A DNA stretch of 49,534 nt, from assembly GCA_009873635.1 (NCBI GenBank), contig WAHY01000002.1, forward strand, positions 148,530-198,063. The letters run 5' to 3'. The translations under genes were made by a program, and so were the position numbers. The notes under the pieces were generated by a model. The model did no database searches, was not told the DNA's origin, and saw nothing but the letters and a program-made list of their open reading frames with translations. Every line of letters begins with the position of its first letter. Within the stretch, counting starts at the first letter, position 1. Below are positions 33,306 to 42,708 of this stretch, piece by piece. This DNA comes from Nitrospinota bacterium. Its GTDB lineage: Bacteria; Nitrospinota; Nitrospinia; Nitrospinales; VA-1.

Positions 33306-34256
33306 ATGTACCGAAAAGAGATTAAAGTATTAGATTGCACCATTCGCGACGGGGGATTGATGAACAATCACCTGTTCAGCGATGATCTTGTCCGCAGGGT
33401 TTTTAACGCAGTTAATCAATCTGGTGTTGATTATATTGAACTGGGTTACAAGGCAGACGAGAATCAGTTTAAACGTGGTGAATTTGGCCCCATGAAATTT
33501 TGTACAGAACAGGACCTTGAAAACATTGTCGGGGATACTGAAAAAAAATGCAAGATTTCTGTCATGGCTGATATTGGACGATTTGATCCCAACGCACTTA
33601 TCCCTAAGTCTGAGAGTTATGTGGACATGATGAGGGTTGCCTCTTATGTCAAAGATATTGATAAGGCTATTGACCTTGTTAACACACTGAACGCTAAAGG
33701 TTATGAAACCACCATTAATATCATGGCTGTGTCACACGCCAGGGAAAGGGAATTGGATGAAGCGCTGGAACAGATAGAAAAGGAAAGTACTGTGGATGTT
33801 GTTTATCTGGTCGATAGTTTCGGTGCACTATACTCTGAACAAATTGCTTATCTAGCTAAAAAATATAAGTCTGCATTGCCAACCCGCGAGCTAGGTATTC
33901 ACGCTCATAATAACCAGCAGCTTGCTTTTGCCAACACGATTGAGTCAATCATTCAAAATATTAACTATTTGGATGGAACCATTTGGGGAATAGGAAGAGC
34001 CGCTGGAAACTGTCCTTTGGAATTATTATTAGGTTTTTTGAAAAATCCTAAATTCGACATCAGACCAATATTACAAGTTTTGCAAAGTGATTTTGTTGAG
34101 TTGCGAGAAAATGTCGAATGGGGTTACACAATACCTTACGTTATTACCGGAATTCTGGATCTGCATCCACGTGCTGCTATGAAACTTAGAAATTCGGATA
34201 AAAAAGACGAATACCTGGAATTCTATAACAAGCTGACATCAGAGGCCAACGTCTAG
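33306..34256 (+). CDS. HMGL/DmpG-like TIM-barrel aldolase or condensing enzyme
   Basis: 316 aa. Metal-dependent pyruvate carboxyltransferase/HMGL fold. LDCTIRDGG (9-17) and HAHNN (199-203) supply the divalent-metal ligands, and 'GTIWGIGRAAGNCPLELLLG' is the glycine loop seen in 4-hydroxy-2-oxovalerate aldolases. DmpG's usual partner, acylating acetaldehyde dehydrogenase, is absent; instead a KDPG-type aldolase gene begins 7 nt downstream. Reaction not assignable; likely splits or makes a 2-oxo acid. Confidence 0.85.
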   Translation: MYRKEIKVLDCTIRDGGLMNNHLFSDDLVRRVFNAVNQSGVDYIELGYKADENQFKRGEFGPMKFCTEQDLENIVGDTEKKCKISVMADIGRFDPNALIPKSESYVDMMRVASYVKDIDKAIDLVNTLNAKGYETTINIMAVSHARERELDEALEQIEKESTVDVVYLVDSFGALYSEQIAYLAKKYKSALPTRELGIHAHNNQQLAFANTIESIIQNINYLDGTIWGIGRAAGNCPLELLLGFLKNPKFDIRPILQVLQSDFVELRENVEWGYTIPYVITGILDLHPRAAMKLRNSDKKDEYLEFYNKLTSEANV

Positions 34257-34262
34257 GCCAAT

Positions 34263-34937
34263 ATGGCTGAATTTGACCTGACTTTATTTGAGCAAGAGCC
34301 CGTAATGGGAATTATACGGGGAGTTGACAAAGATTCTCTGCAGGGAGTCCTTCAAGCAGCATACGAGGGGGGGCTTCGTTTTCTTGAAATCACTCTCAAC
34401 ACGCCTGATGCCCTTCTTCTCATTAAGCAGTCTGTTAAGTTGTTTCCAGATTTTTGCATAGGGGCTGGAACTGTATTATCCGCTGAATCCACTGAACAGG
34501 TAATTGACGCAGGAGCAAAATTCATTGTAGCTCCAAACCTGAATGAAGAAGTTGCAGAATATTGTAATAAAAATAAACTAGCTTATTTCCCCGGAGCCTT
34601 AACCCCCACGGAAATTGAAAAAGCATGGCGGTTAGGCGCTACCATGGTAAAAGTCTTTCCTGCTTCTCAAATGGGGCCTGACTATATCAAGCTATTAAAG
34701 GGGCCATTTGAGCAGATCAAGCTTATGGCAGTAGGGGGAGTAAATCCTGAAAACATACCGGATTATTTTTCTGCAGGGGCTTCAGCAGTAGCATTGGGAG
34801 GGTCAATTTTTTCCACAAAGCGTATGGCAGATAAGGCGTTTTCTGTGATACAGAAAGAAATTGAAGAATTTATACTTGCAGTAAATAAAATTTATTCTAA
34901 TATAAATATTGTAGATAATACAAAACACTCCAATTAG
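34263..34937 (+). CDS. eda: KDPG/KHG aldolase
   Basis: 224 aa. Class I aldolase that cleaves 2-keto-3-deoxy-6-phosphogluconate or 4-hydroxy-2-oxoglutarate to pyruvate plus an aldehyde. Catalytic E42 (LEITLNTP) and Schiff-base K130 (VKVFPASQMGPDYIK); phosphate-binding 'GGVNPENIPDYFSAGASAVALGGSIF'. No edd lies nearby, so an Entner-Doudoroff role is not shown. The gene symbol rests on family only. The C-terminal 15 residues are extra. Confidence 0.88.
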   Translation: MAEFDLTLFEQEPVMGIIRGVDKDSLQGVLQAAYEGGLRFLEITLNTPDALLLIKQSVKLFPDFCIGAGTVLSAESTEQVIDAGAKFIVAPNLNEEVAEYCNKNKLAYFPGALTPTEIEKAWRLGATMVKVFPASQMGPDYIKLLKGPFEQIKLMAVGGVNPENIPDYFSAGASAVALGGSIFSTKRMADKAFSVIQKEIEEFILAVNKIYSNINIVDNTKHSN

Positions 34938-34950
34938 GGGGAATTCGGGG

Positions 34951-35217
34951 ATGTCCTTTGACTTTATGAAAGATTTTATGATGTTTGAAGACGAAGAGCG
35001 GTTTTCAAACCTTTGTGAACAGTTGGAAGATGTGATTCGTGAAATAGATGGTGGAGAAGGAAAGATTTCTGAACTGGAAATCATGCAAGCGTTAGATTAT
35101 GTCGGATTTAACTTGTTCAGGGATAACTGGGAAGAATATAAAAAAATGGATATGATAAATCGTGACCAGTCTTTTCCCGCTCATACCTCCAATAAAGAAA
35201 AGCGGTACATCCATTAA
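34951..35217 (+). CDS. Small acidic hypothetical protein
   Basis: 88 aa, helical, beginning MSFDFMKDFMMFEDEERF. The stretch EIDGGEGKISELEIMQALDYVG vaguely recalls an EF-hand (DGGEGKIS then a helix) but lacks several calcium ligands. 13 nt after eda with GGGGGAA upstream, so probably the third gene of that operon. Confidence 0.6.
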   Translation: MSFDFMKDFMMFEDEERFSNLCEQLEDVIREIDGGEGKISELEIMQALDYVGFNLFRDNWEEYKKMDMINRDQSFPAHTSNKEKRYIH

Positions 35218-35251
35218 TCAGTTTTTTAACTCTTTCTATAATTACCCGCTT

Positions 35252-37405
35252 CTATTTATCTGCCAACCCCTTTTTAGCGAGCTTTTCGTATTCATCTTGA
35301 AGCTCGTTTTCTAAATGTTTTACCTGCCCAACCAGCTCGTGAGTTCTGATATCAATTTCTTTTAAATGATTTGTAAGCTCTTGCAGGTCCTTGTCTGGAG
35401 TGTCTTTGAGGAAAGCCATACTTCGTTTGGCGTGTTGGGATATATGTTCAATAAGGTCGTGGATTGAGTTGATATTTAATTGTAGTTGAGAGGTTTCCTC
35501 CTTTAAATGAGAGGAATCAGCCTCAGCTTGAAATACGAAAGTGTAAATCAGCGCAAACACAAAAGCTCCAAACAGTATTCCCTGGCCAATGAATGTTTCC
35601 CAGGTTGGATACATGCCAAGCCATGAAATTGATGGCAAAAAGTTAGCCGCTGTCATTGAAATTTGTTCGCCCATTTGCAACTCATGGAGACCTCGCCCCA
35701 TGAATGTGAACGCCATGTAATACAAAAGCACACTGGTAAATCCAAAAAACCATTTAATAGGAATTCTCATGCCCAATGTATTGATTAAATAAAAGACAAT
35801 ACCTAAAACAGCACATCCACCCAAAAATCCAGGTATTATTCCGCCTGTTTCATCACCTGCGTATAAAAACAGAGCTTTATAAAAAAGTACCGTCTCAAAC
35901 CCTTCCCGATAAACTGAAATGAATGCCACCGCACCCAGGGTGAAAGTATTGCCCTTTGACAAAGCACCAACCATTTTCTTATTTATATAACTCTGCCATT
36001 TTTTGTTTTCGATTTTTGAGACCAGCCAATAACTGACCCAGAATAAAACCACAACAGCGATTAACATTATCCAGCCTTCCAGCAGTTCCTGGTTAGCCAT
36101 GCTCAAATGGAGGACTTCATGGACGATATAAGCGGTGGCAAAACTTGCAAGAATACCCGCAATCACCCCAATGTAAATGGATTTAACACGCGCCTGATTG
36201 CGGGATTTAACTAAAAAGGCAATTAATGCGGCAATAATGAGGATAGCTTCAAACCCTTCTCTAACAATGATGGAGAAAGACTGAAAAAACATACCTGTAA
36301 AACCGACTTTACTTTTAAGTAATTCTAAACCCTTTGCCAGATCGAGATTGATTTCTTTGTGTAGTGATTCAACATCTTTAAGTGGAGCATTTCGCTTTAT
36401 TTCTGCCCGGAATCTACTGAAGGCCGATTCCAAATTGATACCCAGATCCTTGTCCTTGGTAATAAGGTTGGATTCAATTTTTTCATATATCAGATAGGCA
36501 TCAAAAGCCATCTCTGCGGCATCTTCCACCTGGCCGGATTTATACATCTTCAAACTATTTTCGAGAAGACCACGCACTTCACTGATCACCTGGTCGGCCG
36601 CTCCAGATTCAGAATCTCCCGCTGATTCCATCGCCTCGAGTTCAATATTAACAGGCGGGAGTGTTAAATTATCATTAGAAAAAGTTCTGATGTAGTAGGT
36701 AACATCCCAGATCTCAGTCTCTGACAGCGCACCGGACCAGGCCATCATTGCGGTGTTGGCAATTCCTACATTAATGACCTCAAAATTGTCGTATGCGGTT
36801 GTGTTGGCGTCTCCGGTAAGCTTAGGATCGGATAAAACAGCAGGGGGTGGATCAAACTGGCTTGCCATAGGGCCATCTCCGTTTCCCTTGACTCCATGAC
36901 AAACTGAACAATTTGACTCAAATATTTTTTTACCGTTTCCCAATGAAACAGGGGAAACAGGCATTTTATTGATATTGATATTAAATGTTGCCAGTAAATC
37001 AGAGTTAATATTATTGACTTCTTTCCAAACTAACTGCGAATCCACCTTATCTTTGACCATAGTCGCCATTGAGGTGAAACGATTTTTTAGATCTTCTTTT
37101 TTTGGGGGATCTTTTATTTCAGAGGAAACTCTTTCAAACCTTTCAATTGCCTGTTGTAAAAATACCTGGCTTTCTTCATATTCCGGTGGCACTACAATTT
37201 GGCCATCCACCACACCTTCTTCAAATTCTTTGGCCGCAATGTTTAACATCATGACAATTTTTTTCACTCTATCTATTGTCTGCTCGTTTGCAGCCTCAGC
37301 ATGGTCCAATAAATAAATAGACTGGCTAAAAAAAAGTGACCAAATTATGAATATTTTAAAAAAAACAGACCTCAGGATCTGTGAGTTTTGTTTTTTAAAC
37401 AGCAT
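35252..37405 (-). CDS. Cytochrome c / FTR1-family iron permease fusion
   Basis: 717 aa from the ATG at 37405, with AAGGA 7 nt upstream; a TTG five codons earlier is less likely. Signal anchor about 10-35, a helical region, then a class I cytochrome c domain (haem motif CSVCH at 166-170, distal Met candidate in [10 protein letters not shown]). A second helical segment leads to seven-helix FTR1 permease motifs REGFE at 382-386 and 500-504, which bind iron. C-terminal coiled coil about 640-715. The haem domain would oxidise ferrous iron for import. A Fur-type operator lies at its promoter. Confidence 0.92.
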   Translation of the reverse strand: MLFKKQNSQILRSVFFKIFIIWSLFFSQSIYLLDHAEAANEQTIDRVKKIVMMLNIAAKEFEEGVVDGQIVVPPEYEESQVFLQQAIERFERVSSEIKDPPKKEDLKNRFTSMATMVKDKVDSQLVWKEVNNINSDLLATFNININKMPVSPVSLGNGKKIFESNCSVCHGVKGNGDGPMASQFDPPPAVLSDPKLTGDANTTAYDNFEVINVGIANTAMMAWSGALSETEIWDVTYYIRTFSNDNLTLPPVNIELEAMESAGDSESGAADQVISEVRGLLENSLKMYKSGQVEDAAEMAFDAYLIYEKIESNLITKDKDLGINLESAFSRFRAEIKRNAPLKDVESLHKEINLDLAKGLELLKSKVGFTGMFFQSFSIIVREGFEAILIIAALIAFLVKSRNQARVKSIYIGVIAGILASFATAYIVHEVLHLSMANQELLEGWIMLIAVVVLFWVSYWLVSKIENKKWQSYINKKMVGALSKGNTFTLGAVAFISVYREGFETVLFYKALFLYAGDETGGIIPGFLGGCAVLGIVFYLINTLGMRIPIKWFFGFTSVLLYYMAFTFMGRGLHELQMGEQISMTAANFLPSISWLGMYPTWETFIGQGILFGAFVFALIYTFVFQAEADSSHLKEETSQLQLNINSIHDLIEHISQHAKRSMAFLKDTPDKDLQELTNHLKEIDIRTHELVGQVKHLENELQDEYEKLAKKGLADK

Positions 37406-37475
37406 GTGGTAATCCTTCAAAGTATTATTGAGCTATTATAAGGAGGATTTATGGACGGAAGACTTTGATTTAAAT

Positions 37476-37490
37476 TGAGAACTGTTATCA
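37476..37490. promoter_or_regulatory. Fur-type operator over the FTR1 transcription start
   Basis: TGAGAACTGTTATCA (plus strand) is a 7-1-7 inverted repeat with one mismatched pair and 11 of 14 arm positions identical to TGATAATnATTATCA. It directly abuts the -10 box and covers the predicted start site. Confidence 0.55.
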
Positions 37491-37519
37491 ATAATAGGAA
37501 AAGCCCTTTGAAAAGTCAA
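37491..37519 (-). promoter_or_regulatory. Promoter of the cytochrome c/FTR1 permease gene
   Basis: Minus strand TTGACT (37514-37519), 17 nt, TATTAT (37491-37496); both hexamers 5 of 6. Start site near 37483-37485, inside the Fur-like box. Confidence 0.65.
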
Positions 37520-37756
37520 GGATACACTCGTCGCAAAACAGATATATTTGATGATTTTACATGACTGATAGATGACAAAAAATCTATTGAGGACAGGAAT
37601 AGAAGGATAAACATTTGGTAGTCAAGAGACTATTTATCGGATTCCATAAATACCTGTGGATTTGATATTATTATAATAGACTGCAAACAGCCTTTCATTT
37701 TATCTTGCGATGGTGTGGGTCCGAATAATTCCAGAGAAAATTTCAAGGAGTGTGCA

Positions 37757-38224
37757 ATGTATAAAAATTTAACAGCGTTATTAATCATAATCCTTCTTCT
37801 ATCTGTTTCTGGTTGTTCGCTGCATTCTGGTTCTACTTATGATCGAAGTGAAATGGGCTCTCCTCAATATTTTAAGAAGGGTGTAATTATTTCTGTTAGA
37901 GATGTGGAAATTAAAGGAACCGAATCAGGAGCCGGTGCTGTAGCGGGAGCTACCGTAGGGGGGCTTGCCGGATCAACACTGGGAGGAAATACTGCGACAC
38001 GTGCTTTGGGTGCGCTGGGAGGCGCTGTAGTTGGTGGAGTTATGGGCCATGCAACAGAAGACGTGATCACGAGTGGTGATGCTTCCGAATTTATTATCCA
38101 GCCGGATGAAGGTGAGCCTTATTCAATTGTCCAGGTGAATGATGAAGACCTCAAAGCGGGCGAAAGAGTTCTGATTATGGATTCAGGCAAGGTGCGTATT
38201 GTCCGGGACAGAAGTCAAAAATAA
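37757..38224 (+). CDS. Glycine-zipper outer-membrane lipoprotein (SlyB/Pcp-like)
   Basis: 155 aa from the ATG at 37757 with an ideal AAGGAG 6 nt upstream; the longer frame is rejected. Lipobox VSGC (C20). A glycine-zipper hairpin spans about 55-100 (GAGAVAGATVGGLAGSTLGG, then GALGGAVVGGVMG), the 2TM pattern of SlyB-type lipoproteins that stabilise the outer membrane under stress. The C-terminal beta-rich part (QPDEGEPYSIVQVND...GERVLIMDSGKVRIV) matches the SlyB tail. Confidence 0.87.
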   Translation: MYKNLTALLIIILLLSVSGCSLHSGSTYDRSEMGSPQYFKKGVIISVRDVEIKGTESGAGAVAGATVGGLAGSTLGGNTATRALGALGGAVVGGVMGHATEDVITSGDASEFIIQPDEGEPYSIVQVNDEDLKAGERVLIMDSGKVRIVRDRSQK

Positions 38225-38252
38225 TCATTAACTTATAATTTGATACGAGAAA

Positions 38253-39770
38253 ATGAATGAAGGAATAAAAGAGGCCTACTCTGCGCTGGTCCAAAGATTA
38301 CAAGAGAATAACAGGTTGGGTGGGATTATGGGTATCTTGCATTGGGATCAGGAAGTTATGATGCCTTCCGGTGCGGCAGAGTCTCGTGCCCAGCAACTTG
38401 GAACCCTGGCAGGAGTCCTGCATGAAAAGACCACTCACCCTGAAATGGGTAAATTGCTGGAACAGCTTCCCGAGAAAAATGAAGGTGAATTTAATGATTT
38501 TGAATGGTGCAATATTAGTGAAGCCCGACGGGATTTTGATATGGCAACACGGACCCCGAAAGAACTGGTTACTGAATTGGCCGAGTTATCTTCCCGGGCA
38601 CATCAGATTTGGGTGAAAGCCAGGTCTGAAAATAAATTTTCAGATTTTGCCCCTGCCTTAAAAAGGTTAGTGGATTTGAAAATTAAATGGGCAGGATATG
38701 TATTCCCTGATATGCAGGCTTATGACGCTAATATAGATGTTTATGAAAGAGGAACCTCACAAACTGAAATCACTCCCGTGTTCGATAAGCTTAAAGCTGA
38801 ACTCATCCCGTTAATTAAATCCATACAAGACTCAGGTTACAAGCCAGACACTGCCATTCTAGAGGGCCATTTTCCGATTGAAGAACAGGAAGCACTGGGT
38901 CGAAAAATAAGTGAAGAAATGGGATTCATATTTGACAAAGGACGGATGGATGTCTCGGTACATCCATTTTGTGGAGGCAGTCACCCCACAGACGTACGCA
39001 TTACCACTCGTTACCGGGAAGATAACTTTGTCGAATCACTATATGCTGTCATACATGAAACCGGACATGGTCTTTATGAACAGGGACGTATGCAGGATGG
39101 TCGCGACCTCCCTGTATCTGAAGCTTTGACTATGGCCGTTCATGAGTCTCAATCGTTGTTCTGGGAACGTATGGTTGCGCAGGGAAAACCCTTTTGTGCA
39201 CGATACCTGCCGTTGCTGGCAAATACATTCCCGAACAATTTCACAAACATCTCTACAGAAAAGTTTTATGAGGCAGTTAATGTGAGTCAGCCTTCATTGA
39301 TTAGAGTTGAAGCAGATGAAGTGACTTACCCCATGCATGTCATTTTGCGTTATGAATTGGAAAAAGGATTATTTGACGAGTCAATAAAGGTTGAGGATTT
39401 ACCAGAGTTGTGGAATGCAAAAATGGTAGAATATCTAGGGGTCATGCCGCCAACAGACACTCTCGGAGTATTACAGGATACGCATTGGAGCGGAGGAGCT
39501 TTTGGCTATTTCCCTTCTTATACGCTGGGTGCCATATATGCCAGCCAGTTTTATCAAGCCTTAAAGCAGGAAATACCTGATATTGAAAAACAGGTCGAAG
39601 AAGGAAATCTGGCTCTTATAAGGGGCTGGCTTGGTGCCAAAATTCATCAGCAGGGCAGGTTGTTATCAGTTCCAGCTTTGGTTCGACAGGTTACAGGAGA
39701 AAACCTCAATCCTGATTGCTTCATTAAATATTTAAAAAATAAATATAGTCAAATTTACCGGCTTAATTGA
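38253..39770 (+). CDS. Carboxypeptidase Taq (M32 metallopeptidase)
   Basis: 505 aa, full length. Removes C-terminal residues with broad specificity. The zinc motif HETGH is at 268-272 with the third ligand Glu in AVHESQS near 296. Family blocks 'HWDQEVMMP' (30-38), 'DVRITTRY' and 'PTYPMHVILRYELE'-like 'EVTYPMHVILRYELEK' are present, as is 'HWSGGAFGYFPSYTLGAIYA'. Cytoplasmic, no signal peptide. Its stop overlaps a possible TTG start of the next gene. Confidence 0.96.
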   Translation: MNEGIKEAYSALVQRLQENNRLGGIMGILHWDQEVMMPSGAAESRAQQLGTLAGVLHEKTTHPEMGKLLEQLPEKNEGEFNDFEWCNISEARRDFDMATRTPKELVTELAELSSRAHQIWVKARSENKFSDFAPALKRLVDLKIKWAGYVFPDMQAYDANIDVYERGTSQTEITPVFDKLKAELIPLIKSIQDSGYKPDTAILEGHFPIEEQEALGRKISEEMGFIFDKGRMDVSVHPFCGGSHPTDVRITTRYREDNFVESLYAVIHETGHGLYEQGRMQDGRDLPVSEALTMAVHESQSLFWERMVAQGKPFCARYLPLLANTFPNNFTNISTEKFYEAVNVSQPSLIRVEADEVTYPMHVILRYELEKGLFDESIKVEDLPELWNAKMVEYLGVMPPTDTLGVLQDTHWSGGAFGYFPSYTLGAIYASQFYQALKQEIPDIEKQVEEGNLALIRGWLGAKIHQQGRLLSVPALVRQVTGENLNPDCFIKYLKNKYSQIYRLN

Positions 39771-39781
39771 GTTTCAAAACT

Positions 39782-40291
39782 ATGCAATCTGGTGCAACTT
39801 ATCCCAAGTTAAAACGAAAGCTTCAATACTGTGACGTATGCGGAACACTTTTGCCTGCACCGGGATATTTTTGTATCCAATGCGACCCTCCTGAACCTCC
39901 AGAGCCTTATCCAGATAAAGGTTTGAACAAATTCCAGACCTTTATTCGAATTACTTTGTTAGGTTTGATATTTATAGTGGTCGCTGTGACAAAATTGGAT
40001 ATTAAATTACAGGACCTGATACCTAAAGAAGCAATTAAAGAAGCTCCACTTAAAGTAGCAAAAGATAAGGATTTTAAATTGCTTTTTAAGGTGAATGTGA
40101 GTTTTGCTAATTTGCGAGATAAACCCAGTACCAAGACAGGCAAAATTCTATATGTCCTTACTCGTGATACTCAGGTAGAAGTTCTTGACCAAAAAGGAAA
40201 GTGGTCAAAAATCACCGCCAAGACAGAACCCGGAAAGCCGCCCCATATAGGGTGGATAGGAAGCAAACTTCTTGATTCAGAAATAAAATAA
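39782..40291 (+). CDS. Zinc-ribbon, single-span, SH3b-domain membrane protein
   Basis: 169 aa from the ATG at 39782 (a TTG at 39767 overlapping the previous stop adds five residues; neither has a strong Shine-Dalgarno). Cytoplasmic zinc ribbon CDVC...CIQC near 15-35, a transmembrane helix about 55-75, and an extracytoplasmic bacterial SH3 domain about 100-160 (FANLRDKPSTKTGKILYVL, VEVLDQKGKWSKI, GWIGSKLL). SH3b domains often bind peptidoglycan. Probably cotranscribed with the M32 gene. Confidence 0.78.
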   Translation: MQSGATYPKLKRKLQYCDVCGTLLPAPGYFCIQCDPPEPPEPYPDKGLNKFQTFIRITLLGLIFIVVAVTKLDIKLQDLIPKEAIKEAPLKVAKDKDFKLLFKVNVSFANLRDKPSTKTGKILYVLTRDTQVEVLDQKGKWSKITAKTEPGKPPHIGWIGSKLLDSEIK

Positions 40292-40903
40292 TCAAGCCAG
40301 TTTTTTACTGGCTTCAAGAATAGCTGTTTTAAATTCTTCGTAGGTTCGAGTTACTGGAAACTGGGGAAACTCTTGTACAACATTATCGGGTGCTCTGAAT
40401 AATATCCCGGCATGGGCTTCTTTCAACATTCCTGTATCATTGTATGAATCTCCAGCCGCGATGACTTTCAGGTTAAGTCCCTTCAGTGCCGCCACTGCTT
40501 TGGTTTTTGCATCCGGAATCCGTAAACGGTAGTCGACAATTTTCCCGGCATCATCAACAACCAGATCATGGCAAAACAGAGTAGGGTAGTCCAGTTGTGC
40601 CATCAAAGGCCCGGCAAATTGATTAAAAGTATCAGAAAGAATTATGACCTGGAATTCACTTTCCAGCCAGGATAAAAACTCTTTTGCACCTGGAAGAGGC
40701 TCGATCCCTCCTATGACTTCTTTTATATCAGAAAGCTTGAGGTTGTTATCGTTGAGAATTTTGAGCCGTCCCTGCATCAATTCATTGTAGTCGGGGATAT
40801 CCCTGGTAGTAAGGCGCAATTTTTCAATGCCAGTTTTTTCAGCGAAAGCAATCCAGATTTCTGGAACTAGAACTCCTTCTAAATCCAAGCAGGTCACGAG
40901 CAT
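40292..40903 (-). CDS. thrH: Phosphoserine phosphatase / homoserine phosphotransferase ThrH
   Basis: 203 aa HAD-family enzyme. The start LDLEGVLVPEIWIAFAEKTG, then TTRDIPDYNELM, 'QVIILSDTFNQF', 'CHDLVVDD' and 'VIAAGDSYNDTGMLKEAHAGILF' match ThrH closely. D7 is the phosphorylated nucleophile and E9 replaces the usual second Asp, a ThrH hallmark. It serves serine synthesis and can move phosphate from phosphoserine to homoserine. It follows murJ by 36 nt with AAGGA upstream, so probably cotranscribed. Confidence 0.93.
   Translation of the reverse strand: MLVTCLDLEGVLVPEIWIAFAEKTGIEKLRLTTRDIPDYNELMQGRLKILNDNNLKLSDIKEVIGGIEPLPGAKEFLSWLESEFQVIILSDTFNQFAGPLMAQLDYPTLFCHDLVVDDAGKIVDYRLRIPDAKTKAVAALKGLNLKVIAAGDSYNDTGMLKEAHAGILFRAPDNVVQEFPQFPVTRTYEEFKTAILEASKKLA
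40294..40314 (-). terminator. Terminator hairpin inside the 3' end of thrH
   Basis: Arms AAGCCAGT (40294-40301) and ACTGGCTT (40307-40314) around a 5-nt loop, 8 perfect pairs, inside the last codons of thrH. On the minus strand it is followed by GATTATTTTATTT. The convergent gene ends at 40291, so the hairpin could serve both. Confidence 0.55.
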
Positions 40904-40939
40904 AGGGGGTATCCTTTTTTACATGTTGGTGGACATAAT

Positions 40940-42505
40940 TTAAACAGGCATCTGTTTTTTCTTTCTCATTTCCAGAAGAAAATGCCATTCTTCGTTTTTT
41001 GTGTAATGAGAGATTAAGGCATATACCAGTATTCCGACAGTTATGCAAGCGGTCAAAGCAATCAAACGAATTGAAATTGAGTCTGTGACATTAAAAAAGC
41101 TTTCCCGACAAACAAAAGTGGCCGCACCCATTGCCAGTGAGGCAGCAAACATTTTAATCGTTGAACGTAATATTTTCCTTCCCCCCATCAGGCCCAGACG
41201 CTTTCTTAAATGGTAGATCAACATAGCAACATTAAATATGGCTGCTATGGAAGTTGCCAGTGCTAAACCACCATGCTGCAAAGGCTTCATTAAAATGAGA
41301 TTTAATACTATGTTGAGTACCATGGCATAAATACCTATTTTGGCTGGGGTTTTAGTGTCTTGAAGGGAGTAAAAGGCCGGCGCGATAACTTTTATTCCCG
41401 AATAAGCGCATAGACCAACCGAATAATAAAGCAGGGCAATGGCTGTGCCTTCAGTGGTAGTTGTCAGGAACTCTCCTCGTTCCCATATCGTATTAATGAT
41501 GGGCTCTCTAAGAATGATCAATCCAATTGTGGCTGGTATTGTTATAAAGAGGATGAGCCGGATGCTGAAACCAATAGTTTTTACCAACTCTTTAAGATCT
41601 CCCTTTGCGGCCTGGCTTGATAATGTGGGCAGAAGGGCCACGCTCAACGCCACCGCAAATATACCTAGCGGTAATTGCACTAATCTGTTTCCATAATATA
41701 GATATGAAATTGACCCGCCTGGAAGCATGGAGGCGATCAAGGTATCAATCATAATATTCAACTCATAAACAGCCAGGCCGAATATAACGGGTCCCATCAA
41801 CCGGGCTATTTTGACAACTTCTTCCTGCCTGAAATCAAAACTCATTTCCAGCCACATACCTTTTTTAAATACAGTTGGCAGCTGAACTAATAGTTGAAGT
41901 GCCCCACCGACCACAACACCAATGGCAAGACCCATAATCGGTTCATCCATTAGTGGGGCAATGACAAGAACTGACACAATCATGCTTATATTTTGTAATA
42001 TTGGGGCAGCTGCAGGTAGGGCAAATACTTTAAGAGAATTGAGTATGCCCATGCAAAAAGCGGCCAAACCAATGAAAAATAAATAAGGGGCCATCCAGCG
42101 AGTCAGCTTGACAGTTAATTCAAACTTTCCCGGCTCATCAAGAAATCCAGGGGCAAAAACAGTAATAACCGCAGGAGAAAATACTAAAATCAGTAAGGAC
42201 ACTGCAGATAAAATTACAAGCAGGATATTGAATAAATTTGCGGTCAATTTCCATGCGGCAGACTCACCTTTCTGCGTCAGAGTCTCGGTAAAAACAGGTA
42301 TGAAAGCAGCTGTTACCGCTCCTTCACCTAATATTCTACGCTGCATATTAGGGATTCGAAATGCTACAAAAAAGGCATCAGCAGATGCGGAAGAACCAAA
42401 AGCCATAGCAATGACCATATCGCGCAGAAATCCGAAAATTCTGGATAACAGTGTCATTCCACTTACAGTACCTGCTGCTTTACTTATTTTCTTATTGCTT
42501 TCCAT
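40940..42505 (-). CDS. murJ: Lipid II flippase MurJ
   Basis: 521 aa, about 14 membrane helices. Moves lipid II across the inner membrane for peptidoglycan synthesis. The MviN/MurJ signatures are clear: 'GMTLLSRIFGFLRDMVIAMAFG', 'RIPNMQRRILGEGAVTAAFIPVF', 'GNRLVQLPLGIFAVALSVALLPTLS' and 'APAFYSLQDTKTPAKIG'. The conserved Arg residues of the substrate cavity lie in the first two helices. Confidence 0.96.
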   Translation of the reverse strand: MESNKKISKAAGTVSGMTLLSRIFGFLRDMVIAMAFGSSASADAFFVAFRIPNMQRRILGEGAVTAAFIPVFTETLTQKGESAAWKLTANLFNILLVILSAVSLLILVFSPAVITVFAPGFLDEPGKFELTVKLTRWMAPYLFFIGLAAFCMGILNSLKVFALPAAAPILQNISMIVSVLVIAPLMDEPIMGLAIGVVVGGALQLLVQLPTVFKKGMWLEMSFDFRQEEVVKIARLMGPVIFGLAVYELNIMIDTLIASMLPGGSISYLYYGNRLVQLPLGIFAVALSVALLPTLSSQAAKGDLKELVKTIGFSIRLILFITIPATIGLIILREPIINTIWERGEFLTTTTEGTAIALLYYSVGLCAYSGIKVIAPAFYSLQDTKTPAKIGIYAMVLNIVLNLILMKPLQHGGLALATSIAAIFNVAMLIYHLRKRLGLMGGRKILRSTIKMFAASLAMGAATFVCRESFFNVTDSISIRLIALTACITVGILVYALISHYTKNEEWHFLLEMRKKKQMPV

Positions 42506-42560
42506 TAAGTAAGGATATTTACAGGTGGGACTTATTAAAAGCGCGGTTTTTTCTCATTCT

Positions 42561-42569
42561 AGTATAGCA
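42561..42569 (-). promoter_or_regulatory. Extended -10 promoter of murJ
   Basis: Minus strand TGcTATACT (42561-42569), about 55 nt before the murJ start. Confidence 0.4.
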
Positions 42570-42666
42570 AAGCTGAAGTTCCATATTGCCAAAATATTTA
42601 AAATAACGCTTATTATTCATTAGCGTAAAAATTTTGTCATCTCTTAATTCTTGAAGACTCATCGCA

Positions 42667-42675
42667 TGTTATAAT
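42667..42675 (+). promoter_or_regulatory. Extended -10 promoter of the unknown gene at 42709
   Basis: TGtTATAAT (42667-42675), a perfect extended -10, 33 nt before the ATG. No -35 at normal spacing. Confidence 0.5.
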
Positions 42676-42708
42676 TGTTTTTGGTAAGTTTTTTTATCAG
42701 GTAACTCA

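Larger units (their letters stand above)
37406..37756. other. Intergenic region between the divergent FTR1 and SlyB-like genes
   Basis: No gene. The left part holds the FTR1 promoter and Fur-like box (37476-37519). The right part holds only a TATAAT (37672-37677) without a clear -35 that could serve the SlyB-like gene. Confidence 0.55.

Noticed and set aside
33037-33333. 98-codon plus-strand ORF across the gap before the HMGL-like gene
   Set aside because: It overlaps the EVE gene in antisense and the HMGL-like gene in another frame, lacks a ribosome-binding site, and contains the near-consensus promoter at 33194-33222.
37451-37468. Five-codon plus-strand ORF with a perfect AAGGAGG upstream
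   Set aside because: It lies in the FTR1 leader on the opposite strand; most likely chance purine richness.
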